A stretch of DNA of 64,000 nt from CACKLF01 sp002725175. Its GTDB lineage: Bacteria > Pseudomonadota > Alphaproteobacteria > Rhodobacterales > Rhodobacteraceae. Below, one piece after another: positions 26,101 through 35,112 of this stretch (position 1 is the stretch's first letter; each line of letters opens with the position of its first letter). Below the pieces are notes generated by a model. That model worked only from the letters and a program-made list of their open reading frames with translations. It was not told the DNA's origin and searched no databases. The position numbers were made by a program, and so were the translations under genes. The stretch is from NCBI GenBank assembly GCA_002725175.2, contig PBQX02000095.1, positions 1 to 64,000 of the forward strand, written 5' to 3'.

Positions 26101-26832
26101 TTAATCATCTTTTAGTATTGCTGAAAAACTATCTAATTCCACCTCTTCAATTTGTCCCTTATCTAGTTTTCCCAAAGAAATTGAACCAAAAGAAGTTCTG
26201 ATAAGTTTATTCACTTGCAGGCCAATAGCTTGAAAGGAAAGCCTTATTTCCCTATTTTTACCTTCCATTAATCTTACAGATAGCCAAACATTCGAAGTAT
26301 TTTGCTTAATTATATTTAACTCCATAGGCCTATACCTAATACCATCAACTGTTATTCCTTGCCTTAACCTTGATAACTTGTTTTCATTTGCTACACCTTT
26401 CGCTCGAACCCTATAGGATCTCACAATCTTTGAGCTAGGCAACTCTAATTTTCTTTTTAAATCACCATCATTTGTTAGTAAGAGTAGCCCCTCTGAATTA
26501 AGGTCTAGCCTACCTACAGTTATTAATCGGGGTAAATTTTTTGGTAAAATCTGAAAAATAGTTTGGCGAGACTTTTCATCCTTATGAGAAGTAATCAACC
26601 CCTTAGGTTTATGAAATTTCCAAAGACGAGTTTTTGCTTCTTTATTAATTCTTCGACCATCTATATGGATTTGGTCATTGATGCCCACTTGAAAAGATAA
26701 TTCCTTTATTATTGCTCCGTTAACCTTTACCCTACCACTTTCAATATATTTCTCTGCCTCACGTCGAGATGAAAACCCAGACCGAGCTATCTTTTTTGAA
26801 AGCCTTTGGTTGTTATTATTTTCTCTTTGCAT
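26101..26832 (-). CDS. 23S rRNA pseudouridine synthase, RluB/RsuA family
   Basis: A 243-residue pseudouridine synthase. The N-terminal S4 RNA-binding domain (RLSKKIARSGFSSRREAEKY) is followed by the catalytic motif GRLDLNSEGLLLLTNDGDL, whose aspartate is the catalytic residue, and the C-terminal KNREIRLSF motif. RluB, which modifies 23S U2605, is the closest guess; RluE/F/RsuA relatives share the motifs. It is divergent from tadA, as is common in alphaproteobacteria. Confidence 0.88.
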   Translation of the reverse strand: MQRENNNNQRLSKKIARSGFSSRREAEKYIESGRVKVNGAIIKELSFQVGINDQIHIDGRRINKEAKTRLWKFHKPKGLITSHKDEKSRQTIFQILPKNLPRLITVGRLDLNSEGLLLLTNDGDLKRKLELPSSKIVRSYRVRAKGVANENKLSRLRQGITVDGIRYRPMELNIIKQNTSNVWLSVRLMEGKNREIRLSFQAIGLQVNKLIRTSFGSISLGKLDKGQIEEVELDSFSAILKDD

Positions 26833-26870
26833 TAAATTTTTCTCTTAAAATATATATCTGAGCTTAAATA

Positions 26871-27323
26871 TTGGAAAAAATAAACCATTATATGCATTTA
26901 GCTATAGAACAAGCTAGAATAGCAGAAAGTTGCAATGAAGTCCCCATTGGTGCAGTTTTAATTGACCCAGAGGGTAATATAAAACAATCCAGTCATAATT
27001 TAGTTATAGGCAATTCCGACCCCACCGCCCATGCCGAATTAAATGTTATTAGAAGGGAATGCCGTTCACTAAAAAATGAAAGATTAAACGGCTATAGTTT
27101 ATTTGTGACACTTGAACCCTGTCCAATGTGCGCTACTGCTATTTCCTTTGCCCGGATATCAAAAATTGTCTATGGAGCATCTGACAGAAAATCAGGTGGA
27201 ATAGAAGTTGGGCCAAAAATATTTACTCATAGCCAGAGCCACCATAAGCCAGAAATAGTAAAGGGCATCAATCAGGAGATTTGCTCCCACCTATTGAAAA
27301 ATTTCTTCAAGCTACGAAGATAA
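26871..27323 (+). CDS. tadA: tRNA-specific adenosine deaminase
   Basis: A 150-residue deaminase making inosine at the wobble base of tRNA-Arg(ACG). The zinc site is visible as H54-A-E56 (TAHAELNVI) and C84-P-M-C87 (LEPCPMC). The frame opens with TTG at 26871. The ATG at 26892 (MHLAIEQARIAES) gives the usual family start and may be the true one. The gap to the divergent rluB-like gene is only 38-59 bases. Confidence 0.92.
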   Translation: MEKINHYMHLAIEQARIAESCNEVPIGAVLIDPEGNIKQSSHNLVIGNSDPTAHAELNVIRRECRSLKNERLNGYSLFVTLEPCPMCATAISFARISKIVYGASDRKSGGIEVGPKIFTHSQSHHKPEIVKGINQEICSHLLKNFFKLRR

Positions 27324-27414
27324 CATCGTCTTGGATTAATCTCTTAGCATTTTTTTCTAGAACTACCTTAATATATTGTGGTAGTAGCAGGTAATAAATT
27401 GTGAAAGAGAAAAA

Positions 27415-27702
27415 GTGTCAATAGATCGTGAAGTAGTAAAAAAAATAGCTAAATTATCTAGGCTAAAACTGACTGTCGACCAAACCGAAACCACCGCTAA
27501 GGAGCTATCAGAGGTTCTGGTGTTTGTGAAAAAATTAGAGAGAATTGATACTTCCTCTGTATCTCCAATGACTACAGTTACCCCCATGGAATCAAAAGAG
27601 AGGTCAGATAAAATCAGTGACGGAAATTACCCAGACGAGATTTTAAGAAATGCACCTAATGTAAAGGAAGGCTTTTTCTCAGTTCCTAAGGTGATAGAAT
27701 GA
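27415..27702 (+). CDS. gatC: Asp-tRNA(Asn)/Glu-tRNA(Gln) amidotransferase subunit C
   Basis: A 95-residue protein with the GatC pattern: an N-terminal helix ([14 protein letters not shown]) and a C-terminal FSVPKVIE tail that wraps between GatA and GatB. The start is GTG. Its TGA overlaps the ATG of gatA by four bases. gatB does not follow here and must lie elsewhere. Confidence 0.93.
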   Translation: MSIDREVVKKIAKLSRLKLTVDQTETTAKELSEVLVFVKKLERIDTSSVSPMTTVTPMESKERSDKISDGNYPDEILRNAPNVKEGFFSVPKVIE

Positions 27703-29189
27703 ATGAAAATATAAGTAATCTAGCAATTTCTCAGATCAGAAACTTGCTGAGAAAGAGAGAACTTTCGTCATTAGAGCTAACAAAATATTATCTGAATAAT
27801 ATTGAACAAGCAAAGACATTAAATGCTTATAGCTTTGTGTCTGAGGAACTTGCAATAAGTCAGGCAAATGAAGCTGATAAAAAAATGGCAAGCGCTGAAG
27901 TAGAAGACCTCTGTGGTATCCCATTCGGAATAAAGGATATTTTTTGCACGAAGGGCTTTCCAACACAAGCTGCCTCAAAAATTCTTGATGGATTCATTCC
28001 TGATTATGAAAGCACAGTTACAGAAAACCTTTTTAGGTCTGGTGCTGTAATGTTAGGGAAAACTAACATGGATGAATTTGCAATGGGATCATCTAATGAA
28101 ACATCCCACTATGGTCCTAGCATTAACCCTTGGTCTTCAGAATTAACTAAAGCTTTAGTCCCGGGAGGGTCTTCTGGAGGTTCTGCAGCTGCAGTTTCAG
28201 CTGACTTATGCGCTGCAAGTCTGGGCACAGATACGGGAGGCTCAATTCGCCAACCAGCATCATTTACTGGTATAGTGGGGCTAAAGCCAACTTATGGGCG
28301 TTGCTCCAGATATGGAATAATCGCTTTTGCTTCATCACTTGATCAAGCTGGGCCAATGACTAAAACAGTTCGCGACGCTGCAATTGTTCTAAAGACAATT
28401 TCAGGCCACGATCCAAAGGATAGTACTAGTGCAAAAATTAATAAACCTGATTTTGAAGCCGACATTGGTAAAAGTATTAAAGGCAAAAAGATCGGAATTC
28501 CACATGAATATAAAACGGAAGAGATGCCACAAGAGATACAAGATCTCTGGGACAAAGGTAAAAATGTTCTTAAAAGTGCTGGCGCTGAATTAATAGATGT
28601 AAGCTTACCTCACACCCAGTATGCACTTCCAGCATATTATGTAATAGCTCCTGCCGAAGCCTCTTCAAATTTAGCGCGTTACGATGGCGTAAAATATGGA
28701 TATAGAGCACAAATTAGCCCTGGAGATAATTTAATTGATTTGTATGAAAAAACTCGGTCAGAGGGCTTTGGCGATGAGGTGAAGAGGCGCCTATTGATTG
28801 GGACATTTGTGCTATCTACTGGCTTTTATGACGCGTATTATATTAAAGCCCAACAGGTCAGAACCCTGATTAAGGAAGATTTTGAAAACCTATACAAAGA
28901 AGGCATAGAGGCTTTGTTGACCCCAACAGCGCCCAGTTCAGCTTTCCCTATTGGGAAAAAAGATGAAATGAGCCCAGTTGAGATGTACCTGAATGATATC
29001 TTTACTGTTCCAACAAACTTAGCTGGGCTGCCTGCAATAAGTCTGCCTGCAGGTTTAAATAAACAAGGTCTTCCATTGGGACTACAGCTTATAGGACGAC
29101 CTTGGGAAGAAGCTAATATCTTAAACTTAGCACATGTCATGGAAGACAATTTGGAATTCAGCCAGAACCCAAAGAAATGGTGGACATAA
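27699..29189 (+). CDS. gatA: Asp-tRNA(Asn)/Glu-tRNA(Gln) amidotransferase subunit A
   Basis: A 496-residue amidase that releases ammonia from glutamine for transamidation of mischarged tRNA. The Ser-cisSer-Lys triad is visible: K79 ([10 protein letters not shown]), S158 in [11 protein letters not shown] and S182 in [12 protein letters not shown], with the same spacing as in Staphylococcus GatA. The ATGA overlap with gatC shows translational coupling. It implies that Gln-tRNA and perhaps Asn-tRNA are made by the indirect route. Confidence 0.96.
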   Translation: MNENISNLAISQIRNLLRKRELSSLELTKYYLNNIEQAKTLNAYSFVSEELAISQANEADKKMASAEVEDLCGIPFGIKDIFCTKGFPTQAASKILDGFIPDYESTVTENLFRSGAVMLGKTNMDEFAMGSSNETSHYGPSINPWSSELTKALVPGGSSGGSAAAVSADLCAASLGTDTGGSIRQPASFTGIVGLKPTYGRCSRYGIIAFASSLDQAGPMTKTVRDAAIVLKTISGHDPKDSTSAKINKPDFEADIGKSIKGKKIGIPHEYKTEEMPQEIQDLWDKGKNVLKSAGAELIDVSLPHTQYALPAYYVIAPAEASSNLARYDGVKYGYRAQISPGDNLIDLYEKTRSEGFGDEVKRRLLIGTFVLSTGFYDAYYIKAQQVRTLIKEDFENLYKEGIEALLTPTAPSSAFPIGKKDEMSPVEMYLNDIFTVPTNLAGLPAISLPAGLNKQGLPLGLQLIGRPWEEANILNLAHVMEDNLEFSQNPKKWWT

Positions 29190-29190
29190 C

Positions 29191-29889
29191 ATGCCTTTAT
29201 CAAAAATGAATCTGAAAGTTTTTATACTTCTCTCTACATTTTCTATAATGTCGTGCCAGACAGAAATGCAAGAAGGTGGGGCTACAATAGCAAAAAATGT
29301 AAGTCCTTACACTGAAGAAATATCTACCTCAATAATTGAAGTAAAGGAAGGTGTCACCCAACTTGCCGAATCCGCTAGTGAAAGCATACTAGAAGGAACC
29401 AAGGAGCTTGTTGAAACCGCCTCGTCAAGCCTTAAAGAAGCTGGTCAAAAAATAGCAAGTGAAGAAGACCAGAAAGAGCTTGCTTCTACTTTATCATCAG
29501 ATGATGGCACACTTGACTTATCTCAATTTTCATTTGAACAGCAAAAGATTGACCGTGATGAAGCAGCTGCCTTCATATTGGAGGTAAGAGAAAAAAGGAT
29601 TATAATTCAGCCTGGAGATATCCCAGATATTATTGCTACGGTAAATATAGCCGCTTTTGCACGATCAACAATAAACCCAGTCGGCAAAAGAATTTATAGG
29701 CGAAATTATATTAGGAGTAGCAATGAGCCAAACAACTGCTCCCGTTTTAGAATAAAAGATGATTCCCAAAGATATTTTCTCGCAAACGGAGGCCCTGAAT
29801 TAGATCCTTTGAAGTTAGATCCTGACGGAGATGGATACGCATGTTTTTGGAATCCAGAGGTTTTTAGACTTATTGAACTAGATGATTAA
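29191..29889 (+). CDS. lipoprotein with helical stalk and Excalibur-like C-terminus
   Basis: A 232-residue protein. The ATG at 29191 follows the gatA stop by one base; an upstream in-frame ATG inside gatA is less likely. A hydrophobic stretch (LKVFILLSTFSIMSC) ends in a lipobox-like IMSC at about residue 20. Then comes a long Ala/Glu/Ser-rich amphipathic helix with repeats such as ESASESILEGTKELVE. The C-terminus has NC-x32-LDPDGDGYACFWNP, matching the Cys-(x)-DxDxDGxxC calcium motif of the Excalibur domain. It is probably envelope-anchored. Function unknown. Confidence 0.75.
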   Translation: MPLSKMNLKVFILLSTFSIMSCQTEMQEGGATIAKNVSPYTEEISTSIIEVKEGVTQLAESASESILEGTKELVETASSSLKEAGQKIASEEDQKELASTLSSDDGTLDLSQFSFEQQKIDRDEAAAFILEVREKRIIIQPGDIPDIIATVNIAAFARSTINPVGKRIYRRNYIRSSNEPNNCSRFRIKDDSQRYFLANGGPELDPLKLDPDGDGYACFWNPEVFRLIELDD

Positions 29890-29904
29890 GTTGAAGGATA
29901 AACT

Positions 29905-31287
29905 ATGATAAACATGCTAACAAACTATCAAACAAGAGATCTAGAATCTCTAATCCATCCATATACAAATGCCATGGCAATAAAAACAACAGGAGCTCAT
30001 TTTGTAGAAAAAGGTGATGGAATTTATGTTTATGACAATGAGAACAAAAGATATCTGGAAGGTATGTCGGGTTTGTGGTGCTGTGGATTAGGTTTTTCAG
30101 ACCCAGAGCTTATAGAAGCAGCAAAACTTCAAATCGAAAAATTACCGTATTACCATCTGTTCAGTGGTCGAAGTCACGAGCCCGCAGTCGAGCTTGCAGA
30201 AAAAATTAAAGAACTTGCGCCTGGCCATATGTCGAGAGTTTTTTACCAATCATCTGGATCCGAAGCAAATGAATCTCAAATTAAATTAGCATGGTATTAT
30301 AATAATGCCAAAGGTCGGAGAAATAAAAAAAAGATTATTAGTCGCAAAAAAGGGTATCATGGAGTTTCAATAGTTTCGGCTTCTTTAACGGGATTACCCT
30401 ACAACCACAAAGATTTCGATCTACCTTTGGATTTTGTCAAGCATACAGAAACACCTCACTTCTGGCGTGAGAAAATTGAAGGAGAGACTGAAAAGGATTT
30501 TGCTTTGCGCCTTGCTAAATCTCTTGAAGAACTTTTGCTTAATGAGGACCCTGATACGGTTGCAGCCTTCATCGCTGAACCGGTAATGGGTGCCGGAGGA
30601 GTTATTGTTCCACCAGAAAGTTACTTCGAAGAAATAGGAAAAGTTCTAAAAAAATATGATATTATAGCAATATCAGATGAGGTTATTTGTGGATTTGGTC
30701 GTACTGGTGAGTGGTTTGGCTCCCAAACATTAGGCATGAGTCCAAATTCGATCTCAATGGCTAAGCAACTTACAGCAGGGTATGCACCTTTATCTGCAGT
30801 AGCAATAGATAATGAAATGGCTAATGTAATTGAGGAGCATACTGGAACACTAGGAACTTTCGGGCATGGGTTTACATATGGAGGCCACCCTGTCGGTTGC
30901 GCAGTTGGCATAAAGGCTTTGGAGATTTATCAGGAGAGAAATATTTTACAAAATGTAAGAAACCTTTCTTCTATTTTTAAATCAAAATTAAATAGCTTTT
31001 CAGACCATGATATTGTTGGAGAAGCTAGATCTCTGGGCTTAATGGGAGCCCTAGAGCTAACTCCAAACAAGACACCCACACCCTTTAAAGAGCCAGGAAA
31101 GGTTGGCGCTAAAATGGCTTCTGAATTATTAAATAAAGGAATAATGATAAGAGCTATTGGAGACAGTGTAGCTTTTTGTCCACCAATGATAATCACGGAG
31201 CAACAACTCGATGAATTATTCGATCCTGTAAAAAAAGCTTTAGACGCAACCAGGGATTGGGCATTTGCAGAAGGTATGCTAGATTAA
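29905..31287 (+). CDS. class III aminotransferase, putrescine/omega-amine:pyruvate type
   Basis: A 460-residue PLP aminotransferase. Signatures are YQSSGSEANESQIKLAW, the cofactor aspartate region ISDEVICGFGRTG and the PLP lysine in SISMAKQLTAGYAPLSA. The N-terminus (IHPYTN and GMSGLWCCGLG) resembles SpuC-like putrescine:pyruvate and GABA:pyruvate aminotransferases. AAGGA stands eight bases before the ATG. A polyamine substrate would fit the agmatinase/PuuA/PuuB genes at the far end of the window, but specificity cannot be told. Confidence 0.82.
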   Translation: MINMLTNYQTRDLESLIHPYTNAMAIKTTGAHFVEKGDGIYVYDNENKRYLEGMSGLWCCGLGFSDPELIEAAKLQIEKLPYYHLFSGRSHEPAVELAEKIKELAPGHMSRVFYQSSGSEANESQIKLAWYYNNAKGRRNKKKIISRKKGYHGVSIVSASLTGLPYNHKDFDLPLDFVKHTETPHFWREKIEGETEKDFALRLAKSLEELLLNEDPDTVAAFIAEPVMGAGGVIVPPESYFEEIGKVLKKYDIIAISDEVICGFGRTGEWFGSQTLGMSPNSISMAKQLTAGYAPLSAVAIDNEMANVIEEHTGTLGTFGHGFTYGGHPVGCAVGIKALEIYQERNILQNVRNLSSIFKSKLNSFSDHDIVGEARSLGLMGALELTPNKTPTPFKEPGKVGAKMASELLNKGIMIRAIGDSVAFCPPMIITEQQLDELFDPVKKALDATRDWAFAEGMLD

Positions 31288-31302
31288 CTCTTAAGAGATC
31301 AG

Positions 31303-31641
31303 ATGATTGTTTATAAGATATTGCTTGAAAAAGAGTTCTTAACCCTAAAAAACCAAAAGGTCTCATATGGATCTGTAGTTGACAAGAAAGATGGCTTCAT
31401 TCATTTATCAACGGCAAATCAGCTTAAAGAAACTCTTGAAATACACTTCTCTAATTCAAAAAGTGTCTACATCTTAGCTTTTGAATCCGCCAGACTTGCT
31501 GGACTAGTGTGGGAAACCTCGCGAAATAATGATCTCTTTCCTCATCTATACGGAAAGATACATTTCGAAAATATCAACAAAAAAATATTTTTGAAAAAAA
31601 ATCAAGGTCACTTCTTAATACCTATCGATTTTTTGAATTAA
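31303..31641 (+). CDS. DUF952 family protein
   Basis: A 112-residue soluble protein with the DUF952 signatures GFIHLSTANQ near the start, WETSRNNDLFPHLYGKI in the centre, and an aromatic C-terminal tail. The biochemical role of the family is not established. The stop is directly followed by the pyrD ATG with no spacer. DUF952-pyrD pairs recur in alphaproteobacteria, so a functional link is suspected. Confidence 0.85.
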   Translation: MIVYKILLEKEFLTLKNQKVSYGSVVDKKDGFIHLSTANQLKETLEIHFSNSKSVYILAFESARLAGLVWETSRNNDLFPHLYGKIHFENINKKIFLKKNQGHFLIPIDFLN

Positions 31642-32691
31642 ATGTATAACTCTGGTTTAAAAATTTTACACTTTCTAGAGCCCGAGCTAGCCCACTACAT
31701 AGCGATTAAATTTCTAAAATTTAGCAGAAGAAAAAAATTTCGATTTGAAAGTGATCGACTAAAAACTGAGGTAGCTGGGTTAAACTTATATCACCCATTA
31801 GGTTTATCAGGTGGTTTTGATAAAAATGGTGAAATAATACAAGCTAGCTTTAATTTTGGAGCAAGCTTCACTGAAATTGGAGCCATTACACCTCTACCAC
31901 AAAAGGGAAACCAAAAACCAAGGGTCTTTAGACTATGGGAAGATTTAGGTTTAATTAATAGATTAGGTTTCAATAACCACGGCATAGATGCCGTGCAAAA
32001 GCGCGTGAGTGAAGCTCGTCCACTTGGAATTGTGGGGATAAACATTGGAGCAAATAGAAAATCTGAAAACAAATTAGAAGATTATGTGAATGTCCTTAAA
32101 AAATGTGAAAAGCATTTTGATTTTGCCACTATAAATATTTCTTCACCAAACACACCCAATTTAAGGATATTACAAAGTAAGAATAATTTAACAGATTTAT
32201 TATCAGCTGTTTGTGAAATGAATAATTCATTTTCAAAACCTATTAAAATATTTTTAAAAATTGACCCAGACACAAACTTTAAAAGACTTGAAGAAATAGT
32301 AGAAGTATCAGTTAAATTTAAATTAGANGGCCTAATTGCTACAAANACAACCGTCTCCAGAAATAACCTCAATAGTAAAAATAAGAATGAGAAAGGAGGT
32401 TTATCTGGAAGGCCCATATTTTNTATTTCNACAAAGANATTAGCTGAACTTTTTAGCATATCCTCAGGTGAAATCCCTTTAATTGGGGTAGGCGGAATCT
32501 TCTCAGGAGAAGACGCATATGAAAAAATCAAAGCTGGAGCTTCAGCTCTTCAAATTTATACGGCAATTGGATATANAGGTATTGGANTAATTGAAGAAAT
32601 TGTTANAAGCCTTGATACATTATTGNAAAAAGATGGCGTGCAAAGCATTAAATCAGTAACTGGTATTGATCACAAAAAATGGCTTAGTTAA
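31642..32691 (+). CDS. pyrD: dihydroorotate dehydrogenase (quinone), class 2
   Basis: A 349-residue FMN enzyme of pyrimidine synthesis, membrane-associated and quinone-linked. The N-terminal helical extension ([19 protein letters not shown]) that reaches the membrane marks class 2. The catalytic serine lies in [11 protein letters not shown], and the FMN phosphate site in [17 protein letters not shown]. The stop is three bases from that of the convergent MATE gene. Ns appear only after 32328, in the 3' half. Confidence 0.94.
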   Translation: MYNSGLKILHFLEPELAHYIAIKFLKFSRRKKFRFESDRLKTEVAGLNLYHPLGLSGGFDKNGEIIQASFNFGASFTEIGAITPLPQKGNQKPRVFRLWEDLGLINRLGFNNHGIDAVQKRVSEARPLGIVGINIGANRKSENKLEDYVNVLKKCEKHFDFATINISSPNTPNLRILQSKNNLTDLLSAVCEMNNSFSKPIKIFLKIDPDTNFKRLEEIVEVSVKFKLXGLIATXTTVSRNNLNSKNKNEKGGLSGRPIFXIXTKXLAELFSISSGEIPLIGVGGIFSGEDAYEKIKAGASALQIYTAIGYXGIGXIEEIVXSLDTLLXKDGVQSIKSVTGIDHKKWLS

Positions 32692-32694
32692 GTN

Positions 32695-34014
32695 TCATAA
32701 TTTACTTAAGGAAGTCTCNAAAGATCTATAACGCACCAAAAGCGTAACTGCTCTACAAATAAATAGCCCTGAAACAGATAACCATAAACCATAGTTTCCA
32801 AATNTTGGNACTGTAATAGCCGCAACTATTCCGTAAAAAATAACACTTTCAAGCATAGCCCTCCTCATTTTTTTTGTTTCCAGTGCGCCTACAAAAACAC
32901 CATCTAAGATCCACGAAGAAACTCCTGTAAGAGGTGTNATNGCCATAAAAAATAAAAAGTGATATGCCTCTTCTCTAACATCTTCAGCCACTGTCATTAA
33001 NTCCACAAAGTGTTCCCCAAAAATTAAAAATATAACTGTNAAGAAACNACCTCCNGCTAAACCCCATTTCAGCCCCATTACNAAAACCTTTCTAAAATCG
33101 GATAAACTTTTTTGACCATAAGAAATTCCNACAAGGACCTGAGATGAAAAGGCGAACCCATCTAGNGCATATGAGGAAAAACTTAAAAATTGATATAGGA
33201 TTNGATTTGTGGCTTGAGTTAAGGTCCCCAATGTTGAGCCAATCACTATATAGCTTATTGCNACACACTCTAGCAGTAGGGTTCTAAGAAAGATATCGGT
33301 ATTTGCTCCTANAATCTTTAGCCACTTCGATAGATTAAAAATNAACTTTCTTTCAATAAGCAATTTTTTTGTAAAAATTTTCCTACAGAAAAAAAGCGAT
33401 AAAGAAAACCCAAAAGCTTCAGAAATTGCGCTGGCCATTGCCACTCCNGGCACACCTAGTTCTAAATAGATTACGAAAAAGAGATCTAAAATAATATTCA
33501 TNAATGTTACTGAAGATTGAATTAGCATAACGGTGAAGCTTTTCTCTACAGCAANTAACCAGCCCATAAAGGCAAAGTTAGCCAAGGCAAAAGGAGCTGC
33601 AAAGACCCTAATACTGATATAANTATNAGCTATATCGTTTACCAAATCCTCTGCTGGACTAATAAAAAAAATAAAATTAAATAGNGGCTTATGTACGATA
33701 AATATACAAAAACCCAAGACCAAACCCATNAGCATGCCCCTNAATCCGTTGGCCAAAACCTCTATCTGATCAGACTTTCCTCTAGCCTGCGATGTGAATG
33801 CAGAAACTCCCGTAGTCAGAAAATTAAATAGATGATAAACACCAGTTAGGAAAGCAGCNCCCATACCTGCCCCAGCAATTAAAACGGCAGANCCTAAGTG
33901 NCCAATGACNGCTGTATCAACCAAACCAATCATAGGAATTGTAATGTTTGCAAATATTATTGGAACAGCAATAGCAAAAAATCGCCTATTACTTATGTTG
34001 CTATCTGGTCTCAT
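32695..34014 (-). CDS. MATE family efflux transporter (DinF-like)
   Basis: A 439-residue membrane protein with about 12 helices. The start NRRFFAIAVPIIFANITIP and the following GLVDT motif are typical of DinF/NorM-type multidrug and toxin extrusion transporters. It is predicted to export organic cations by sodium or proton antiport. The 5' end overlaps the hotdog thioesterase gene upstream by 14 bases, so the three minus-strand genes are probably co-transcribed. Confidence 0.87.
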   Translation of the reverse strand: MRPDSNISNRRFFAIAVPIIFANITIPMIGLVDTXVIXHLXSAVLIAGAGMXAAFLTGVYHLFNFLTTGVSAFTSQARGKSDQIEVLANGXRGMXMGLVLGFCIFIVHKXLFNFIFFISPAEDLVNDIAXXYISIRVFAAPFALANFAFMGWLXAVEKSFTVMLIQSSVTXMNIILDLFFVIYLELGVXGVAMASAISEAFGFSLSLFFCRKIFTKKLLIERKXIFNLSKWLKIXGANTDIFLRTLLLECXAISYIVIGSTLGTLTQATNXILYQFLSFSSYXLDGFAFSSQVLXGISYGQKSLSDFRKVXVMGLKWGLXGGXFXTVIFLIFGEHFVXLMTVAEDVREEAYHFLFFMXXTPLTGVSSWILDGVFVGALETKKMRRAMLESVIFYGIVAAITXPXFGNYGLWLSVSGLFICRAVTLLVRYRSXETSLSKL

Positions 34015-34543
34015 TTTCCCATGATTTTAAATCTATTTTGGGAACCAAAAAATGGCCNATTGCCTGAGCGAAAGGCTTTTCCNTACTTTCCTGCCAGGCC
34101 TTTACCGAAACTGATGCATACCTTTTTCCAGCCCTATTCACCTTGGCCAANGCAAATGAATCTCGGTCCAAGCCCGGGTACATATANTCTATAGTAAAAT
34201 CAATTGTTTTNGGTAATTTAATTTTCCCCATTTTCTGGGGGATTTTTTNACTCATATTTAGGTAATNNGCTAACTCAACAATNGCCACAGTTTCTAAAAA
34301 TGAACCNATGGCTCCACCATGCAGAGCCTTAATGAATCCATTTCCTATCAGCTCGGNCTTGAAAGGCAATCTTGCTNTAANCTTATCCTCAAAAAGGTCA
34401 AACTTAACACCTAAGAAATCTATAAAAGGTATCCTATCANCTACATCATATANTATATGAGNACTTTCCTCCTGTGATTTCTTTGGAATAACTTTTCCTT
34501 TCAATAAATTAANTTTCCTAGATTGGAGAAGTAAATGCTCCAC
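34001..34543 (-). CDS. hotdog-fold thioesterase (PaaI-like), second of a pair
   Basis: A 180-residue protein with the hotdog core: FIDFLGVKFDLFEDK, the loop GNGFIKALHGGA and a following helix GSFLETV, as in PaaI-type acyl-CoA thioesterases. The first 26 bases overlap the upstream hotdog gene. The N-terminal 35 residues look less conserved, and no internal Met offers a better start. The substrate is unknown; acyl-CoA hydrolysis is the family role. Confidence 0.78.
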   Translation of the reverse strand: MEHLLLQSRKXNLLKGKVIPKKSQEESXHIXYDVXDRIPFIDFLGVKFDLFEDKXXARLPFKXELIGNGFIKALHGGAXGSFLETVXIVELXXYLNMSXKIPQKMGKIKLXKTIDFTIXYMYPGLDRDSFXLAKVNRAGKRYASVSVKAWQESXEKPFAQAXGHFLVPKIDLKSWENETR

Positions 34544-34946
34544 TTGCTGATGCTACAGGAACTTCATCNACTCCATCTGTAGCATCTGCCTTCACAAAAG
34601 CCACACTTGATGTAATTCTGAAACAATTAGCCTTTGCCAAAATCATTTTTCCGGGCTTGGCTGAACGCATATAATCAATTCTAAGATCAATTGTAGCTGT
34701 AGGAACTTTTGGCATTCCTGCTGACATTACCGCAGCTCCACAGGCTGCATCTAGTAACGTTGTCACCACACCNCCNTGAATTACTTTACTTTCGCTATCT
34801 CCAATCAAATTATTATTATAATCTACCATCATCTCAGCCGAGCCTTTACCTATCCTTATGAGTGATATGCCCATAAATTTGTTAAAGGGTAGCNTATTAA
34901 AAAAATCAATAACCTGTTCAGCGAGGTCACTTTCATCAAGTTTCAT
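34518..34946 (-). CDS. hotdog-fold thioesterase (PaaI-like), first of a pair
   Basis: A 142-residue hotdog protein with the core FNKFMGISLIRIGKGSAEM, GVVTTLLDAACGAAVMSA and TIDLRIDYMRSAKPG, a good match to the PaaI/YbgC-like phenylacetyl-CoA thioesterase family. It begins the thioesterase-thioesterase-MATE run. It is divergent from the MntX-like gene, with 166 bases between. Confidence 0.85.
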   Translation of the reverse strand: MKLDESDLAEQVIDFFNXLPFNKFMGISLIRIGKGSAEMMVDYNNNLIGDSESKVIXXGVVTTLLDAACGAAVMSAGMPKVPTATIDLRIDYMRSAKPGKMILAKANCFRITSSVAFVKADATDGXDEVPVASASGAFTSPI

Positions 34947-35030
34947 AAATANAGCTCCTTATAATTNATAGTCATAAACCTAATGAAAAAATTNTCCAGA
35001 GGTAATTANTCTTATAATTNTAATTTTTGC

Positions 35031-35081
35031 TATTGAGAATTATTCGCAATATGCGTATTGTAATTGCAACTCATTCGCAAT
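35031..35081. promoter_or_regulatory. tandem Fur/Mur-family operator palindromes
   Basis: Box 1 (35031-35051) is a 21-base near-perfect palindrome, TATTGAGAATTATTCGCAATA. Box 2 (35063-35081) has arms ATTGC and GCAAT. A third partial palindrome CAATATGCGTATTG (35047-35060) links them. The pattern is that of alphaproteobacterial Mur (manganese) boxes, members of the Fur-site group. They end 32 bases before the MntX-like start codon and so could cover its promoter. Confidence 0.7.
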
Positions 35082-35112
35082 ATTTGTCCATAAATAAACT
35101 TAATATAGAGAA

